Assembly: GCA_964392465.1 (NCBI GenBank)
Contig: CAYMPC010000025.1
Coordinates: forward strand, 1 to 15,538
Length of the DNA: 15,538 nucleotides
Origin: JAAXVZ01 sp964392465
Lineage (GTDB): Archaea > Nanobdellota > Nanobdellia > Woesearchaeales > GW2011-AR15
Reading direction: 5' to 3'
The first letter of the stretch is position 1. Every line of letters begins with the position of its first letter. A model generated the notes under the pieces. That model ran no database searches. It was not told the origin of the DNA and worked only from the letters and a program-made list of their open reading frames with translations. Of the stretch, positions 1 through 7,643 are shown piece by piece. Both the position numbers and the translations under genes were made by a program.

Positions 1-520
1 GAGTGTAATTTCCCTCGTCTAAATCCAATTCATCCTCAAATCTAGAGCAATTTTCACATTTTTCATTATAATCCTCAAACTTAACAGTTATTGAATCTAG
101 TGTCACATTTGAAATAACCTTAATATCTATTTCTCCTATATCATATGTTTTTGCAGTAGGTCTTACTACATTTAAAGTAAAATCCTCTTCTTCATGTATT
201 TCAGGAAGTTCAATGCTAAATTCAACAGAATCATTGTAAGATTCATTCCCTTTTCTGCCATAAACAAGAATAGTATGATTACCTTCCTCTACTTCAATTA
301 ATCCTGAATATGCAGAACAATTCTCGCATAAGAGTATTTCTGAACCATCATCAAGAACATAACTAATGTTGTCAAGCTGCTCGCTATGAATAATATCTAA
401 TTGTATTTCTGTTATATTATTATATATTTCATTATCTGGTTCATTTATTTCAATTGCATTAGCTGTTGCAATTGTAAACAGCATTAACAAAACTAAAAGC
501 ATTGTGTTTATTATTTTCAT
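1..520 (-). CDS. Secreted/surface protein, N-terminal fragment
   Basis: This reading frame is open from an ATG at 520 to the window edge, giving 173 residues with no stop, so the C-terminus is missing. Residues 1-22 form a typical signal peptide: Lys near the start, a Leu/Ile/Met-rich core, and a small-residue end (ATANA). The rest is acidic, beta-rich and Asn-rich with several N-x-S/T sequons, which suggests an exported surface protein. A motif with CENCS occurs twice (Cys at 65/68 and 155/158), each followed after about ten residues by an 'EGN(H/Y)T' segment. This looks like tandem Ig-like domains, each with a CxxC that could bind metal or form a disulfide. The Shine-Dalgarno GGAGGAT at 533-527 supports the start. 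I do not recognise the family. It is divergent to rtcA across a 110-nt spacer. Confidence 0.8.
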   Translation of the reverse strand, partial: MKIINTMLLVLLMLFTIATANAIEINEPDNEIYNNITEIQLDIIHSEQLDNISYVLDDGSEILLCENCSAYSGLIEVEEGNHTILVYGRKGNESYNDSVEFSIELPEIHEEEDFTLNVVRPTAKTYDIGEIDIKVISNVTLDSITVKFEDYNEKCENCSRFEDELDLDEGNYT

Positions 521-526
521 GATATC

Positions 527-533
527 ATCCTCC
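527..533 (-). promoter_or_regulatory. Shine-Dalgarno of secreted protein gene
   Basis: GGAGGAT on the minus strand lies 6 nt before the ATG at 520, a strong match to the archaeal anti-SD. It supports that start. Confidence 0.65.
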
Positions 534-550
534 ATGCAAACTGGAAAGTG

Positions 551-564
551 AAAGTTATATATAT
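551..564 (-). promoter_or_regulatory. TATA-box promoter in divergent spacer
   Basis: A near-palindromic ATATATATAAC element lies about 25 nt upstream of the Shine-Dalgarno of the secreted-protein gene. That spacing predicts a short leader. Its symmetry means it could also contribute to rtcA on the other strand. A second TATA-like stretch near 599-606 (TTTTAAGA) is about 28 nt before the rtcA ATG and would give a leaderless rtcA transcript. Inferred from spacing only. Confidence 0.4.
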
Positions 565-630
565 GAACTTGCTGGAAACCGAAAAGAAACCATAGGAAAT
601 TTTAAGAAATATACTTAATTTCTAAAGATA

Positions 631-1713
631 ATGATTGAAATAGATGGCTCTTATATGGAAGGAGGCGGACAAATTGTCAGGACAGCTCTTGCTTTTTCTA
701 CGTTAATGGGTCAATCTTTCAGAATAAATAATATTAGGAAAGGACGACAAAAGCCTGGATTAAAGGCACAGCATTTGTTTGCTATTAAAGCTTTGAAAGA
801 ATTATGTAACGCAGAGGTAAAAGGAGATGAATTAGGAAGCGAGTATTTAGAATATACTCCAGGAAAGTTAGATTTTCATAATCTCAATATTGATATAGGA
901 ACAGCAGGCTCTATCACTTTATTATTGCAAGCAGTCCTTCCTGTTGTCATGTTTTCGGATAAAAAAATTATTGTGAAGATAACAGGCGGAACAGATACAG
1001 AACATAGTATGCCTGTTGATTATTTTATTGAAGTTTTTCTTCCTCATCTAAAAAAATATGCAGATTTCAATATAGAATTTATTCATAGAGGTTATTATCC
1101 AAAAGGAGGAGGAAAATTAATCCTGAAAATAAAGCCAAAATATTCCATAAATGGTTTCAAGACTTTTATTGATTTTTTAAGTTTCATAAGAGAAGAAGAT
1201 AAAAGAATAAATCTGATAGAACAGGGAAAATTGATTTTTATAAAAGGGATAAGCCATGCTTCAAAAGAATTAATGAATGCAAATGTTGCAGAGAGGCAGG
1301 CAAGGCAGGCAAGATTTATATTAAATAAATTCGGCTCACCTGTAAAAATAGAATCTCATTATTCTGATTCTCTTTCTGTTGGATCAGGAATTACAGTATG
1401 GGCCTTATTTTCAAAAGATGAAGAACTGAATTTTGACAATCCTGTTATTTTAGGATCAGATGCATTGGGGAAGAAAGGAAAAAAAGCAGAAAAAGTAGGA
1501 GAGGAAGCTGCTTTTAATTTAATAAAAGAGGTTGAGGCTAAAGGTGCTGTTGACAGCCATCTTGCTGATCAATTATTGCCATTTATGGCGCTCTTCAAAG
1601 GAAAGATAAAAGCAGGAAAGATAACAGAACATTGCAAGACAAATATGTATATTATCGAGAAATTCTTAGATGTTAAATTTAGAATAAATGAAAAAAATAT
1701 AGAAATAATTTAA
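631..1713 (+). CDS. rtcA: RNA 3'-terminal phosphate cyclase
   Basis: RtcA converts an RNA 3'-phosphate into a 2',3'-cyclic phosphate using ATP, through an enzyme-His-AMP intermediate. The 360-residue product is slightly longer than the usual ~340. The N-terminal signature EGGGQIVRTALAFS is at 10-23, followed by GTAGSITLLLQAVLPV (90-105), GGTDTEHSMPVDYF (119-132) and GYYPKGGGKL (154-163). The C-terminal SHLADQLLP block (309-317) carries the expected nucleotidyl-accepting His at 310, so the enzyme looks intact. No Shine-Dalgarno precedes the ATG, and a weak TATA about 28 nt upstream suggests a leaderless message. Its stop (1711-1713) directly abuts the stop codon of the converging gene with no spacer. 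Cyclic ends made by RtcA can be substrates for RNA ligases such as RtcB, but no ligase gene is in this window. Confidence 0.95.
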   Translation: MIEIDGSYMEGGGQIVRTALAFSTLMGQSFRINNIRKGRQKPGLKAQHLFAIKALKELCNAEVKGDELGSEYLEYTPGKLDFHNLNIDIGTAGSITLLLQAVLPVVMFSDKKIIVKITGGTDTEHSMPVDYFIEVFLPHLKKYADFNIEFIHRGYYPKGGGKLILKIKPKYSINGFKTFIDFLSFIREEDKRINLIEQGKLIFIKGISHASKELMNANVAERQARQARFILNKFGSPVKIESHYSDSLSVGSGITVWALFSKDEELNFDNPVILGSDALGKKGKKAEKVGEEAAFNLIKEVEAKGAVDSHLADQLLPFMALFKGKIKAGKITEHCKTNMYIIEKFLDVKFRINEKNIEII

Positions 1714-3705
1714 TTATCTGTTTCTTCCTATATCCGCCAAGTTAATCTCATCATACAATGTTCTGATAAGGTTATGAACAGATTCTTTTTCCCTGTCGCT
1801 TGAAAACTTAGAGCCATAATATTTATCTCTCACTTGGTTGTAGAATACTTTTGCTTCTGTAACTCTATTGCTCTTAACTAAGTCTCTGCATGTATCTATT
1901 AATTGATAGATACTATTACCTCTTACAACACTAGGAATAGAAAGATTATTTACAAAATTCATGTCATCAATATTTATTCCTGTGCTTTTCAGCATACCTA
2001 GCTGATTATGCAAATATTGTTCAAATTCATCATCAACAAGTTTTCCTTTTTCAGATTCAATTATATCTTTTTGATATTCTACTGCAACACTTTTTTTATC
2101 TACATTTCTCTCTTTTTTATGTAAAACAGATTCTCTCACTGAAATCTCTTTTTCTTTTGTTTCTAATTTCTTTCTTTTTTCCTCAAGGTTTCTTAAAATG
2201 CTCTTTTCATGCGCCTCGAGAGTATCTAATCTCTTCATGTATTCTGATTCTCTTTTTAGTAAATCTTCTTCTTTTTCTTTTAGCAAAACATCCTGTTTTT
2301 CTAAGTCTCTCATAATCTTTTCATATTTCTTTGCTTTTACATTAAGGTTGATTGTTCTATCTTCAATTTCATTTGCTGTTAATTTAATCTGATCTTCTCT
2401 TTCTTTCAATAACTTATGTCTCTCATCAACTTCTTTTTCTTTTGCTTCTACATCTGATTGTTTCTTTGCAAGAATCTGGCCTCTTTTGAAATAATCTTTT
2501 TCAAGATTGATAAGGTATTGTGTCCTTTCTCTTATATCATGATCAAGTCTTCTTCTCAAATTTTCTATCTGCTCAATTTCTCTCCTGTATGTCTCATCAT
2601 GTGTAGATAATTTAATTTCCTTTTCTGTTAATTTCTGTTCTTGTAAACTAAGTTCTTTTCTTCTCTGCTCAAGTGCCTCTAAAACACCAACAAGCTCTTC
2701 ATGTCCCTCAAGTTCAATGATTTTATCTTCATCAAACTGTTCGGATTTCTTCATGATATCTATCTTCCTTCTCTCAGTTTCCAGCTGCTTTATCACTTCA
2801 GAAATTCCTTTTTCATCTTTGATTTTTGTCTTCTTAAGCTTTTGTTTAATATTTGTTATTTTTTTTGCATTAGAAATAAGTGATTTTGCCTGTGACTCTG
2901 GTATCTTAATCTTTTTTGACAAAGTTTTAAAATCATATTTTAACAAATGCTCTGCTGTTTTAATTCCTGCTCTTTTCAGTTTTTTCTCTCTTGCCTCTCC
3001 TATGCCTTTAACATTTTGCAGAGGCGTTGTCTTTTCTATATAGGCTTCCCCTTCTTCCAACATTTCTTCTTCTCTAACAAAATGCTCTCCTTCCTCATAC
3101 ATTTCATCTTCTCTCTGCATTAGTTTCTCTTCACCTATTTGTTCATCAGAAGAGGTTTTCATTTCTGGCAGATCAGGAAGATTAAAATTAGTTGAATCTG
3201 AAGAAAGATCTTCTTTTGTTTCTAATGTTTGCGGCTTCATATCAGGAGGAGCAAATGCAAAATCAGACATAGAGTCTAAACTTGGCTGCTCTTCTGTTTC
3301 TTGAGATATTGGAATATCTATTGGTTCTTCAGAAAGTGGTTTGAATAAATCTATTTTCTCTTCTTCTTCTTTTTGTTTTCTTTTGAAAAATCTAGAAAAA
3401 AATCCCTTTTTCTTTTCTTCTTTTTCTAACATTGGAGGAGGAGGCAGTTCTTGTAAGAAGTCCTCATTTAAGTCTTTTTTTGGAGAAGATAAATCTTCAA
3501 TTTTTGTCTCTTCTTCTGGTTTTTGAGTTTCCTGAAGCTGTGGAGGAGGAGGAATTATTTGTTTTTTCTCATCCAATCCAGATGAAGGAATTTTCATCTC
3601 TTTATCTTTTAAAGTATCCATTTTAGGCGGTTCAGGAAGACTCTCAATATTGAATTTAGGCGGTTCAGGAATAGACTTATCTTTAATCTGCTTAGTACCA
3701 GACAT
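1714..3705 (-). CDS. Proline-rich helix-hairpin-helix coiled-coil protein
   Basis: This 663-residue protein has four parts. Residues 1-220 are low-complexity and acidic, with recurring PEPPK and PPPPxL motifs and one basic-aromatic patch (GFFSRFFKRK, ~101-110) that could touch membrane or nucleic acid. Residues ~228-281 form a helix-hairpin-helix-like domain (NVKGIG...LKRAGIKTAEHLL). About 281-560 is a long charged Lys/Glu coiled coil. The last ~100 residues are a distinct helical domain with YQLID, VRDKYYG and LIRTLYDEINLAD. There is no signal peptide or membrane helix. An ATG at 3762 is in frame, but its extra residues would be encoded by the TATA box (3744-3757). The ATG at 3705 has GGAGGGGA 5 nt upstream and is preferred. 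It could be a structural, cell-division or DNA-associated scaffold. I do not recognise a named family. Confidence 0.85.
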   Translation of the reverse strand: MSGTKQIKDKSIPEPPKFNIESLPEPPKMDTLKDKEMKIPSSGLDEKKQIIPPPPQLQETQKPEEETKIEDLSSPKKDLNEDFLQELPPPPMLEKEEKKKGFFSRFFKRKQKEEEEKIDLFKPLSEEPIDIPISQETEEQPSLDSMSDFAFAPPDMKPQTLETKEDLSSDSTNFNLPDLPEMKTSSDEQIGEEKLMQREDEMYEEGEHFVREEEMLEEGEAYIEKTTPLQNVKGIGEAREKKLKRAGIKTAEHLLKYDFKTLSKKIKIPESQAKSLISNAKKITNIKQKLKKTKIKDEKGISEVIKQLETERRKIDIMKKSEQFDEDKIIELEGHEELVGVLEALEQRRKELSLQEQKLTEKEIKLSTHDETYRREIEQIENLRRRLDHDIRERTQYLINLEKDYFKRGQILAKKQSDVEAKEKEVDERHKLLKEREDQIKLTANEIEDRTINLNVKAKKYEKIMRDLEKQDVLLKEKEEDLLKRESEYMKRLDTLEAHEKSILRNLEEKRKKLETKEKEISVRESVLHKKERNVDKKSVAVEYQKDIIESEKGKLVDDEFEQYLHNQLGMLKSTGINIDDMNFVNNLSIPSVVRGNSIYQLIDTCRDLVKSNRVTEAKVFYNQVRDKYYGSKFSSDREKESVHNLIRTLYDEINLADIGRNR

Positions 3706-3710
3706 CAAAC

Positions 3711-3718
3711 TCCCCTCC
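3711..3718 (-). promoter_or_regulatory. Shine-Dalgarno that sets start at 3705
   Basis: GGAGGGGA lies 5 nt before the ATG at 3705. Together with the TATA box further upstream it rules in favour of the shorter protein. Confidence 0.7.
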
Positions 3719-3743
3719 ATTTTGATTATGATATATATATTCT

Positions 3744-3757
3744 CCTTTATATACTTT
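3744..3757 (-). promoter_or_regulatory. TATA promoter of coiled-coil gene
   Basis: AAAGTATATAAAGG on the minus strand is a good archaeal TATA element with purines before it. Start of transcription would fall near 3725, giving a ~20-nt leader that contains the Shine-Dalgarno at 3718-3711. Confidence 0.55.
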
Positions 3758-3808
3758 ACCATTATAATAGTCAGAAAATAAGAGAAATAGAATTAAAAAA
3801 TAAGAAAC

Positions 3809-5278
3809 TCAGTAACTTCTAGCAAACAACACTTCATATTTCGCTTCTTTTCCGCAGTGGAAGCATTTTCCTTTTATTGATTTTGGCTGTTCAAAGGGAA
3901 TGCATGTTGTTTTTACTCCCTCTGTTTTGTTTTTTATTTCATCTTCACATTCAACAATGCCGCAATGCAGAGCTTTTATGTATTTTTTATCATTAACTGC
4001 ATCTATAAATTCTTTCCATGTTTCAACTTTGATAATACTATCCTCAATGTGTTTTTTTGCTTTTTTGTACAAGTTTTCTTGGATATCTTCGAGCAATTCC
4101 TCAACTCTTTTTTTAAGAGAAGTAAATTTAACTGTCTCTTTTTCGCTTGTATCCCTTCTTGCAACAACAACTTGTTTATTTTCTAAATCTCTAGGTCCTA
4201 TCTCTATTCTTATTGGGACTCCTTTTAATTCCCAATGGTTGAATTTCCATCCTGGACTATAATTTTCTCTATTATCTAATTCAACAGAAAATTTTGATAA
4301 CTCTTTTTTCATCTCTTCTGCTTTTTTCATAACCTTCTCTTTTGTATTCTCAAAGAGTATTGGAATTATGACAGCTTGGATAGGCGCAACTTTTGGAGGC
4401 AATACCAATCCTTTGTCATCACCATGCATAACAATCATGCCGCCAATGCTTCTTGTTGATACGCCCCATGAATTCTGCCATCCATATTGGTTCTTTCCCT
4501 CTTTATCAAGAAAATTAATATTAAATGGCCTGGAAAAATTCTGCCCTAAAAAATGAGATGTGCCTCCCTGAAGCGCTTTTTTCACAGGAAGAAAAGATTC
4601 TACTGTAGTTGTATAAACAGCTCCTGCGAATTTTTCTCTTTCTGTCTTTTTTCCTTTTATAACAGGAACAGCAAGCAATTCTTCATACATCTGTGAATAG
4701 TAATCCAATATTTCTAAAACTTCTTTTTCTGCTTCTTCTTTTGTTGCAAAAACAGTATGGCCTTCTTGCCATAAAAACTCTCTTGTCCTCAAAAAAGGAA
4801 CAGCATACTTAAATTCCCATCTTATAATATTGCACCATTGATTTATCCTTAACGGTAGATCATTATAGCTTCTTATCCATTTTGAATATGAGTCATACAT
4901 TATGGTTTCTGATGTGGGTCTTATTGCTAATTTTTCATTTAAGTCTGTATCTCCTGCTTTTGTTACCCAGGCCACTTCTGGAGTGAAGCCTTCAACATGT
5001 TCTTTTTCTTTTTTAAGGAGAGATTCTGGAATTAAGAGAGGAAAATACGCATTCTTGACTCCTGATTTTTTAAATTTATTATCTAAGAAAGCCTGTATTT
5101 TTTCCCATATCTCATAAGAATAGGGCTTGAAAACAATACAGCCAGATACAGAAGTATAATCTGCCAAATCTGCTTTTTGAATAACTTGAGTATACCACTC
5201 ACTAAAATTTTCATCTTTTTTTACAGTAATGCCTAATGTGTTTTTTTTCTGGGTATTTTCTTTTTGTTTTTTTTCCAT
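3809..5278 (-). CDS. proS: Prolyl-tRNA synthetase, archaeal/eukaryotic type
   Basis: A class II aminoacyl-tRNA synthetase that charges tRNA-Pro in the cytoplasm. At 489 residues it has the usual length for the short archaeal/eukaryotic form without the bacterial editing insert. Visible blocks: RPTSET at ~120-125 (proline and ATP pocket), motif 2 (RWEFKYAVPFLRTREFLWQEGHT, split here as RWEFK...RTREFLWQEGHT, ~153-175), and motif 3-like GGMIVMHGDDKGLVLPP. The C-terminal region has Cys residues in CGIVEC, TTC and CFHC, matching the zinc-binding domain of this family, and ends in a conserved Tyr. A GTG at 5287 is in frame, but it lies inside the GGTGA Shine-Dalgarno (5288-5284) of the ATG at 5278, so the ATG is preferred. 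A TATA-like ATATATAC near 5330-5340 could start its own transcript. Confidence 0.96.
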   Translation of the reverse strand: MEKKQKENTQKKNTLGITVKKDENFSEWYTQVIQKADLADYTSVSGCIVFKPYSYEIWEKIQAFLDNKFKKSGVKNAYFPLLIPESLLKKEKEHVEGFTPEVAWVTKAGDTDLNEKLAIRPTSETIMYDSYSKWIRSYNDLPLRINQWCNIIRWEFKYAVPFLRTREFLWQEGHTVFATKEEAEKEVLEILDYYSQMYEELLAVPVIKGKKTEREKFAGAVYTTTVESFLPVKKALQGGTSHFLGQNFSRPFNINFLDKEGKNQYGWQNSWGVSTRSIGGMIVMHGDDKGLVLPPKVAPIQAVIIPILFENTKEKVMKKAEEMKKELSKFSVELDNRENYSPGWKFNHWELKGVPIRIEIGPRDLENKQVVVARRDTSEKETVKFTSLKKRVEELLEDIQENLYKKAKKHIEDSIIKVETWKEFIDAVNDKKYIKALHCGIVECEDEIKNKTEGVKTTCIPFEQPKSIKGKCFHCGKEAKYEVLFARSY

Positions 5279-5283
5279 GAATT

Positions 5284-5288
5284 TCACC
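5284..5288 (-). promoter_or_regulatory. GGTGA Shine-Dalgarno deciding proS start
   Basis: GGTGA lies 5 nt before the ATG at 5278. The same GGTGA form recurs before rpo6, rrp41 and rrp4. In three of these cases an in-frame GTG inside the site mimics an earlier start. Confidence 0.6.
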
Positions 5289-5329
5289 GATGATATAATT
5301 AAGTTTATTTATTGATTTAATAATTTTTG

Positions 5330-5340
5330 TATATATATTT
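5330..5340 (-). promoter_or_regulatory. Possible TATA promoter of proS
   Basis: An AATATATATAC element on the minus strand lies between the ICMT-like gene stop and proS, about 55 nt before the proS ATG. AT-rich background makes this only suggestive. Confidence 0.35.
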
Positions 5341-5344
5341 TATA

Positions 5345-5812
5345 TTAAATCCATCTTCTTACTCTTTTTCTGTAATTTTCATAACTCTTCCTGAATTTTC
5401 TTTTTAGGTGAGGCTCTTCAAAATAAATAACAATCAGATGTATAATGAAAAAAGCCAAGATAACATATAGATAATTTAATAATCTGCCAGAAATAAAAGC
5501 TATGCCAAAAAAACCGAAAATATGACCCAGATAAATCGGATTTCTAGAATATTTATACAAAGAAGTTTCTACTATTTTTTTTGGAGAATATATCGGAACA
5601 GGTGTGCCTTTTCCGAATTTTATGAATAAGGCTGAACAATAAGAGAATACAATAAAATCAATAAAAAGAAAAATGACCCCAAGTATTTTCATAAAAAAAA
5701 GATCATGAAAAGGAAGATTAAGAAAATCATTCAAATAATAAAATAATAAAGGGAAAGATATCCAAAATAGAATGACTGACAAAAGAGCATAAGTAATTAT
5801 TTTTAGTTTCAT
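5345..5812 (-). CDS. ICMT/PEMT-like membrane methyltransferase
   Basis: A 155-residue integral membrane protein with about four hydrophobic segments (roughly 5-28, 40-65, 95-110, 113-132). The C-terminal half carries the signature of isoprenylcysteine carboxyl methyltransferase and phospholipid methyltransferase-like proteins: YKYSRNPIYLGH (RNP at 90-92), then an EEP (132-134), then KFRKSYENYRKRVRRWI. In known members these residues bind S-adenosylmethionine and the acceptor headgroup at the membrane face. The substrate cannot be told from sequence, and archaeal members may methylate lipids or small molecules. The start is 9 nt after the NAD kinase stop, so it is probably cotranscribed with it. 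There is no strong Shine-Dalgarno; AAGG precedes the ATG at slightly long spacing. Confidence 0.8.
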   Translation of the reverse strand: MKLKIITYALLSVILFWISFPLLFYYLNDFLNLPFHDLFFMKILGVIFLFIDFIVFSYCSALFIKFGKGTPVPIYSPKKIVETSLYKYSRNPIYLGHIFGFFGIAFISGRLLNYLYVILAFFIIHLIVIYFEEPHLKRKFRKSYENYRKRVRRWI

Positions 5813-5821
5813 ATGTTTGCC

Positions 5822-6265
5822 TTAATCAAAAAAAATATATTTTAAAGAGGATTTATCTGCAGATATCCTGATTTTATCGCCTATATTAAGATTATATTCA
5901 GGCAGTATAGAATCTATAACAAGGATACCATTACTTTTACATGTTATTTCTATTTTTTTAGTTTTATCCAAAATCCCTTTTTCTAATTTATAAGATGGTG
6001 TCAGCCTCCCTTTGTATAATTCTCTTGATACATATTGAAAGTTTTCTTCTTCTAGATTCAATATTTTTCCTCCTGCAGAACTTATCCATGCATTACTTCC
6101 AGAAGGAGTTCCAATTATTACCCCAGAACTGCGCTGAAACTCTCTTTGTTCTTCAATATTAATTTCGTAATTAAAAACATTATAGGGCTTAACATCACCT
6201 ATATATACTTCATTTAATACAAGATTGTTTATTTTGTTATTATTTATCTCAATATTAAGTCGCAA
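5822..6265 (-). pseudogene. NAD kinase, C-terminal part in shifted frame
   Basis: This frame encodes the beta-rich C-terminal half of NAD kinase: LNEVYIG, then GVIIGTPSGSNAWISSAGGKI, which matches the family block that binds NAD (TPtGSTAYslSAGG). Read alone it would have to start at a TTG (6265) without a Shine-Dalgarno. The in-frame sequence upstream (KLKKLLRLN) instead continues the kinase from the preceding reading frame, so the two parts look like one gene with a one-base frame change near 6277-6285. The joined protein also seems about ten residues shorter than usual between GFYMQ and LLRL. NAD kinase is normally essential, so a sequence error, a real frameshift event or a true split protein are all open. 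Confidence 0.75.
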
Positions 6266-6273
6266 TAATTTTT

Positions 6274-6564
6274 TTAGTTTGTTGTCTCATTTAAGTTTGC
6301 CTGCATATAAAATCCTTCTTTAACTTTTGGATTTGGATTAATGCCTATCATAGGGATATCTTTATTCAGATGGCTTGCCCTTAAAAAAGTGCCATCTCCT
6401 CCAATAACAATTACAAGATCTTTAGAATTATAATGTTCTTCTTTTATCTTTTCTCTCTCAATTAAATAATATTCTGAATTATTCTTTTTAAAAATTGAGT
6501 CAATAGCTGAAATTATGCTAAGATGATGTCCCTCTTGAAAGATTATAAGAATTTTTTTTATCAT
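6274..6564 (-). pseudogene. NAD kinase, N-terminal part
   Basis: These 96 residues are the N-terminal half of NAD kinase (ATP + NAD+ to NADP+). The hallmark GGDGT is at 55-59, followed by FLRASHL, IGINPNP and GFYMQ. The reading frame then stops at a TAA (6276-6274) right where the family continues. One extra A in the AAA at 6278-6280 would give ETT-KLKKLLRLN and restore one continuous kinase with the next entry. The start ATG has no Shine-Dalgarno, and a TATA element (6584-6595) centred 26 nt upstream suggests a leaderless transcript. It is annotated as part of a broken gene, but function is not excluded. Confidence 0.78.
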
Positions 6565-6583
6565 ATTAAAAAAAAGTAAATAA

Positions 6584-6595
6584 GAAAATATAAAA
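6584..6595 (-). promoter_or_regulatory. TATA promoter, leaderless NAD kinase transcript
   Basis: TTTTATATTTTC on the minus strand is centred about 26 nt before the ATG at 6564. This is the spacing expected if transcription begins at or near the start codon. Confidence 0.45.
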
Positions 6596-6603
6596 TTATC
6601 GAA

Positions 6604-6864
6604 TTATTCTTTTTCTTCTTTATTTTGCTCTTTTTCCTGTTTTTTTCTTGTGTCAGGCAATTTCCTTTTAATGTCTATAGGAAGAACATCTTTCTCGTAT
6701 TCTTTCGTTGCAATTTTAACAGGATCATATCTTAATTCTTCTAATTCTTTTTTCCCCATTTTGATTATAAATGGAGCTCCCATAGATATTTGCAGGGCTC
6801 TTGCCCCTATCATTCTTGCTTTTTCATATTTGGTATATTCTATTTTTTCTTGTGCAACGCTCAT
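6604..6864 (-). CDS. rpo6: RNA polymerase subunit Rpo6 (RpoK/Rpb6)
   Basis: Rpo6 is the archaeal counterpart of eukaryotic Rpb6 and bacterial omega; it clamps the largest polymerase subunit and aids assembly. The 86-residue protein has the diagnostic run TKYEKARMIGARALQISMGAPF near the N-terminus, followed by PVKIATKEYEKDVLPIDIKR. The C-terminus is a charged Lys/Glu tail. The ATG at 6864 has GGTGA (6874-6870) 5 nt upstream; that site contains the TGA stop of rrp42. An in-frame GTG at 6873 lies within the same site and is not a convincing start. It is the last gene of the exosome operon. In many archaea this position after rrp42 is taken by ribosomal protein L37Ae and RpoP, neither of which is seen here. 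Confidence 0.94.
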   Translation of the reverse strand: MSVAQEKIEYTKYEKARMIGARALQISMGAPFIIKMGKKELEELRYDPVKIATKEYEKDVLPIDIKRKLPDTRKKQEKEQNKEEKE

Positions 6865-6869
6865 TATAA

Positions 6870-6874
6870 TCACC
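6870..6874 (-). promoter_or_regulatory. GGTGA site shared with rrp42 stop
   Basis: The GGTGA serves as Shine-Dalgarno for rpo6 while its TGA (6872-6870) ends rrp42. Termination of rrp42 would therefore place ribosomes directly at the rpo6 start, consistent with translational coupling. Confidence 0.6.
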
Positions 6875-7643
6875 TTGTATGCTTTCGTAATTCTCTGGCT
6901 TTTTCTGTTGCCAAATCAATCATTTTGTTAATATCCTCAAGTGAAAGAGGCATGCTACCGCCTTTTTGAAGTGCGCAAATTGTTCCATCATCCAATGTCG
7001 CAACAGTTAATCTTGCATCCAAAACTGCTTCTTCATTCAATAAAGGATCAACTATAAAATAGTCACCTATTTTTAAAATTGTCACTGAAATAGGTTCTGT
7101 CACCAAAGGCAATTTTTTAGTTGTCTGTTTTTTATAGTTTATTTTTTCTCCTTCAAGTTCAGGGAATTTTGCATCTTTTAATGCTATCATTGCTGCCAAA
7201 GCAGCTGCATCAAAAAGATTTCCTGTATCGTTAATAGGAATTAAATCAATTACAACTGTCCAGACTTGCTCTCCTGGAGTAATACAAAGTTTCTTTGTGT
7301 CAATTGCTTTTGCTTCTCTTATTCCTCTATCAACAACTCTTGCTAATTCTATTGCCTGTATTCCCGGAGGGCCAGACTCAAATTCAGGATTGCTCATAGG
7401 TAATAATTCTGCATTTACCATAATTGTCCCTTCATTAGGGATATCTGGATAAGGCTTGCCTACCTCAAATTTCACACCTACAAGAACTTCTGTATCTCCT
7501 ATTTTAACTCTGGCAGAGCCTTCTGCTGTTTTAATAATGCCTTTTTCAACTTCAATTTTTCTGTAATCTAAGTTATGTCTTCCATCATATCTTAAATTGT
7601 TTTTTAGATAATTGATTATGTGGTTTCTTGTGTCTTTAGTCAT
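6870..7643 (-). CDS. rrp42: Exosome subunit Rrp42
   Basis: Rrp42 is the catalytically silent RNase PH-like subunit that alternates with Rrp41 in the hexameric ring of the archaeal exosome. The 257-residue length fits the family. Recognisable blocks are LRYDGRHNLDYRKIEVEKG near the N-terminus, SARVKIGDTEVLVGVK, ESGPPGIQAIELARVVDRGIR, LCITPGEQVWTVVIDL, LFDAAALAAMIAL and a C-terminal GSMPLSLEDI. It lacks the phosphate-binding RRS and catalytic Asp pattern seen in Rrp41. The ATG overlaps the rrp41 TGA by 4 nt (ATGA, 7643-7640), and GAGGTTGA lies about 9 nt upstream, both pointing to coupled translation with rrp41. Confidence 0.96.
   Translation of the reverse strand: MTKDTRNHIINYLKNNLRYDGRHNLDYRKIEVEKGIIKTAEGSARVKIGDTEVLVGVKFEVGKPYPDIPNEGTIMVNAELLPMSNPEFESGPPGIQAIELARVVDRGIREAKAIDTKKLCITPGEQVWTVVIDLIPINDTGNLFDAAALAAMIALKDAKFPELEGEKINYKKQTTKKLPLVTEPISVTILKIGDYFIVDPLLNEEAVLDARLTVATLDDGTICALQKGGSMPLSLEDINKMIDLATEKARELRKHTR

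Noticed and set aside
2198..3626. Several plus-strand Ser/Phe-rich frames opposite the coiled-coil gene
   Set aside because: They mirror Lys/Glu-rich codons of the real gene, with biased Ser/Phe/Leu composition and no motifs.
3706..3762. Longer start for the coiled-coil protein (MVKYIK...)
   Set aside because: The extra codons coincide with the TATA box and predicted transcription start. The ATG at 3705 has a strong Shine-Dalgarno.
6266..6285. Programmed -1 frameshift site in the NAD kinase (A7 run)
   Set aside because: The A7 run lies after the in-frame TAA, so slippage on it could not bypass the stop. A base change before the stop is needed.
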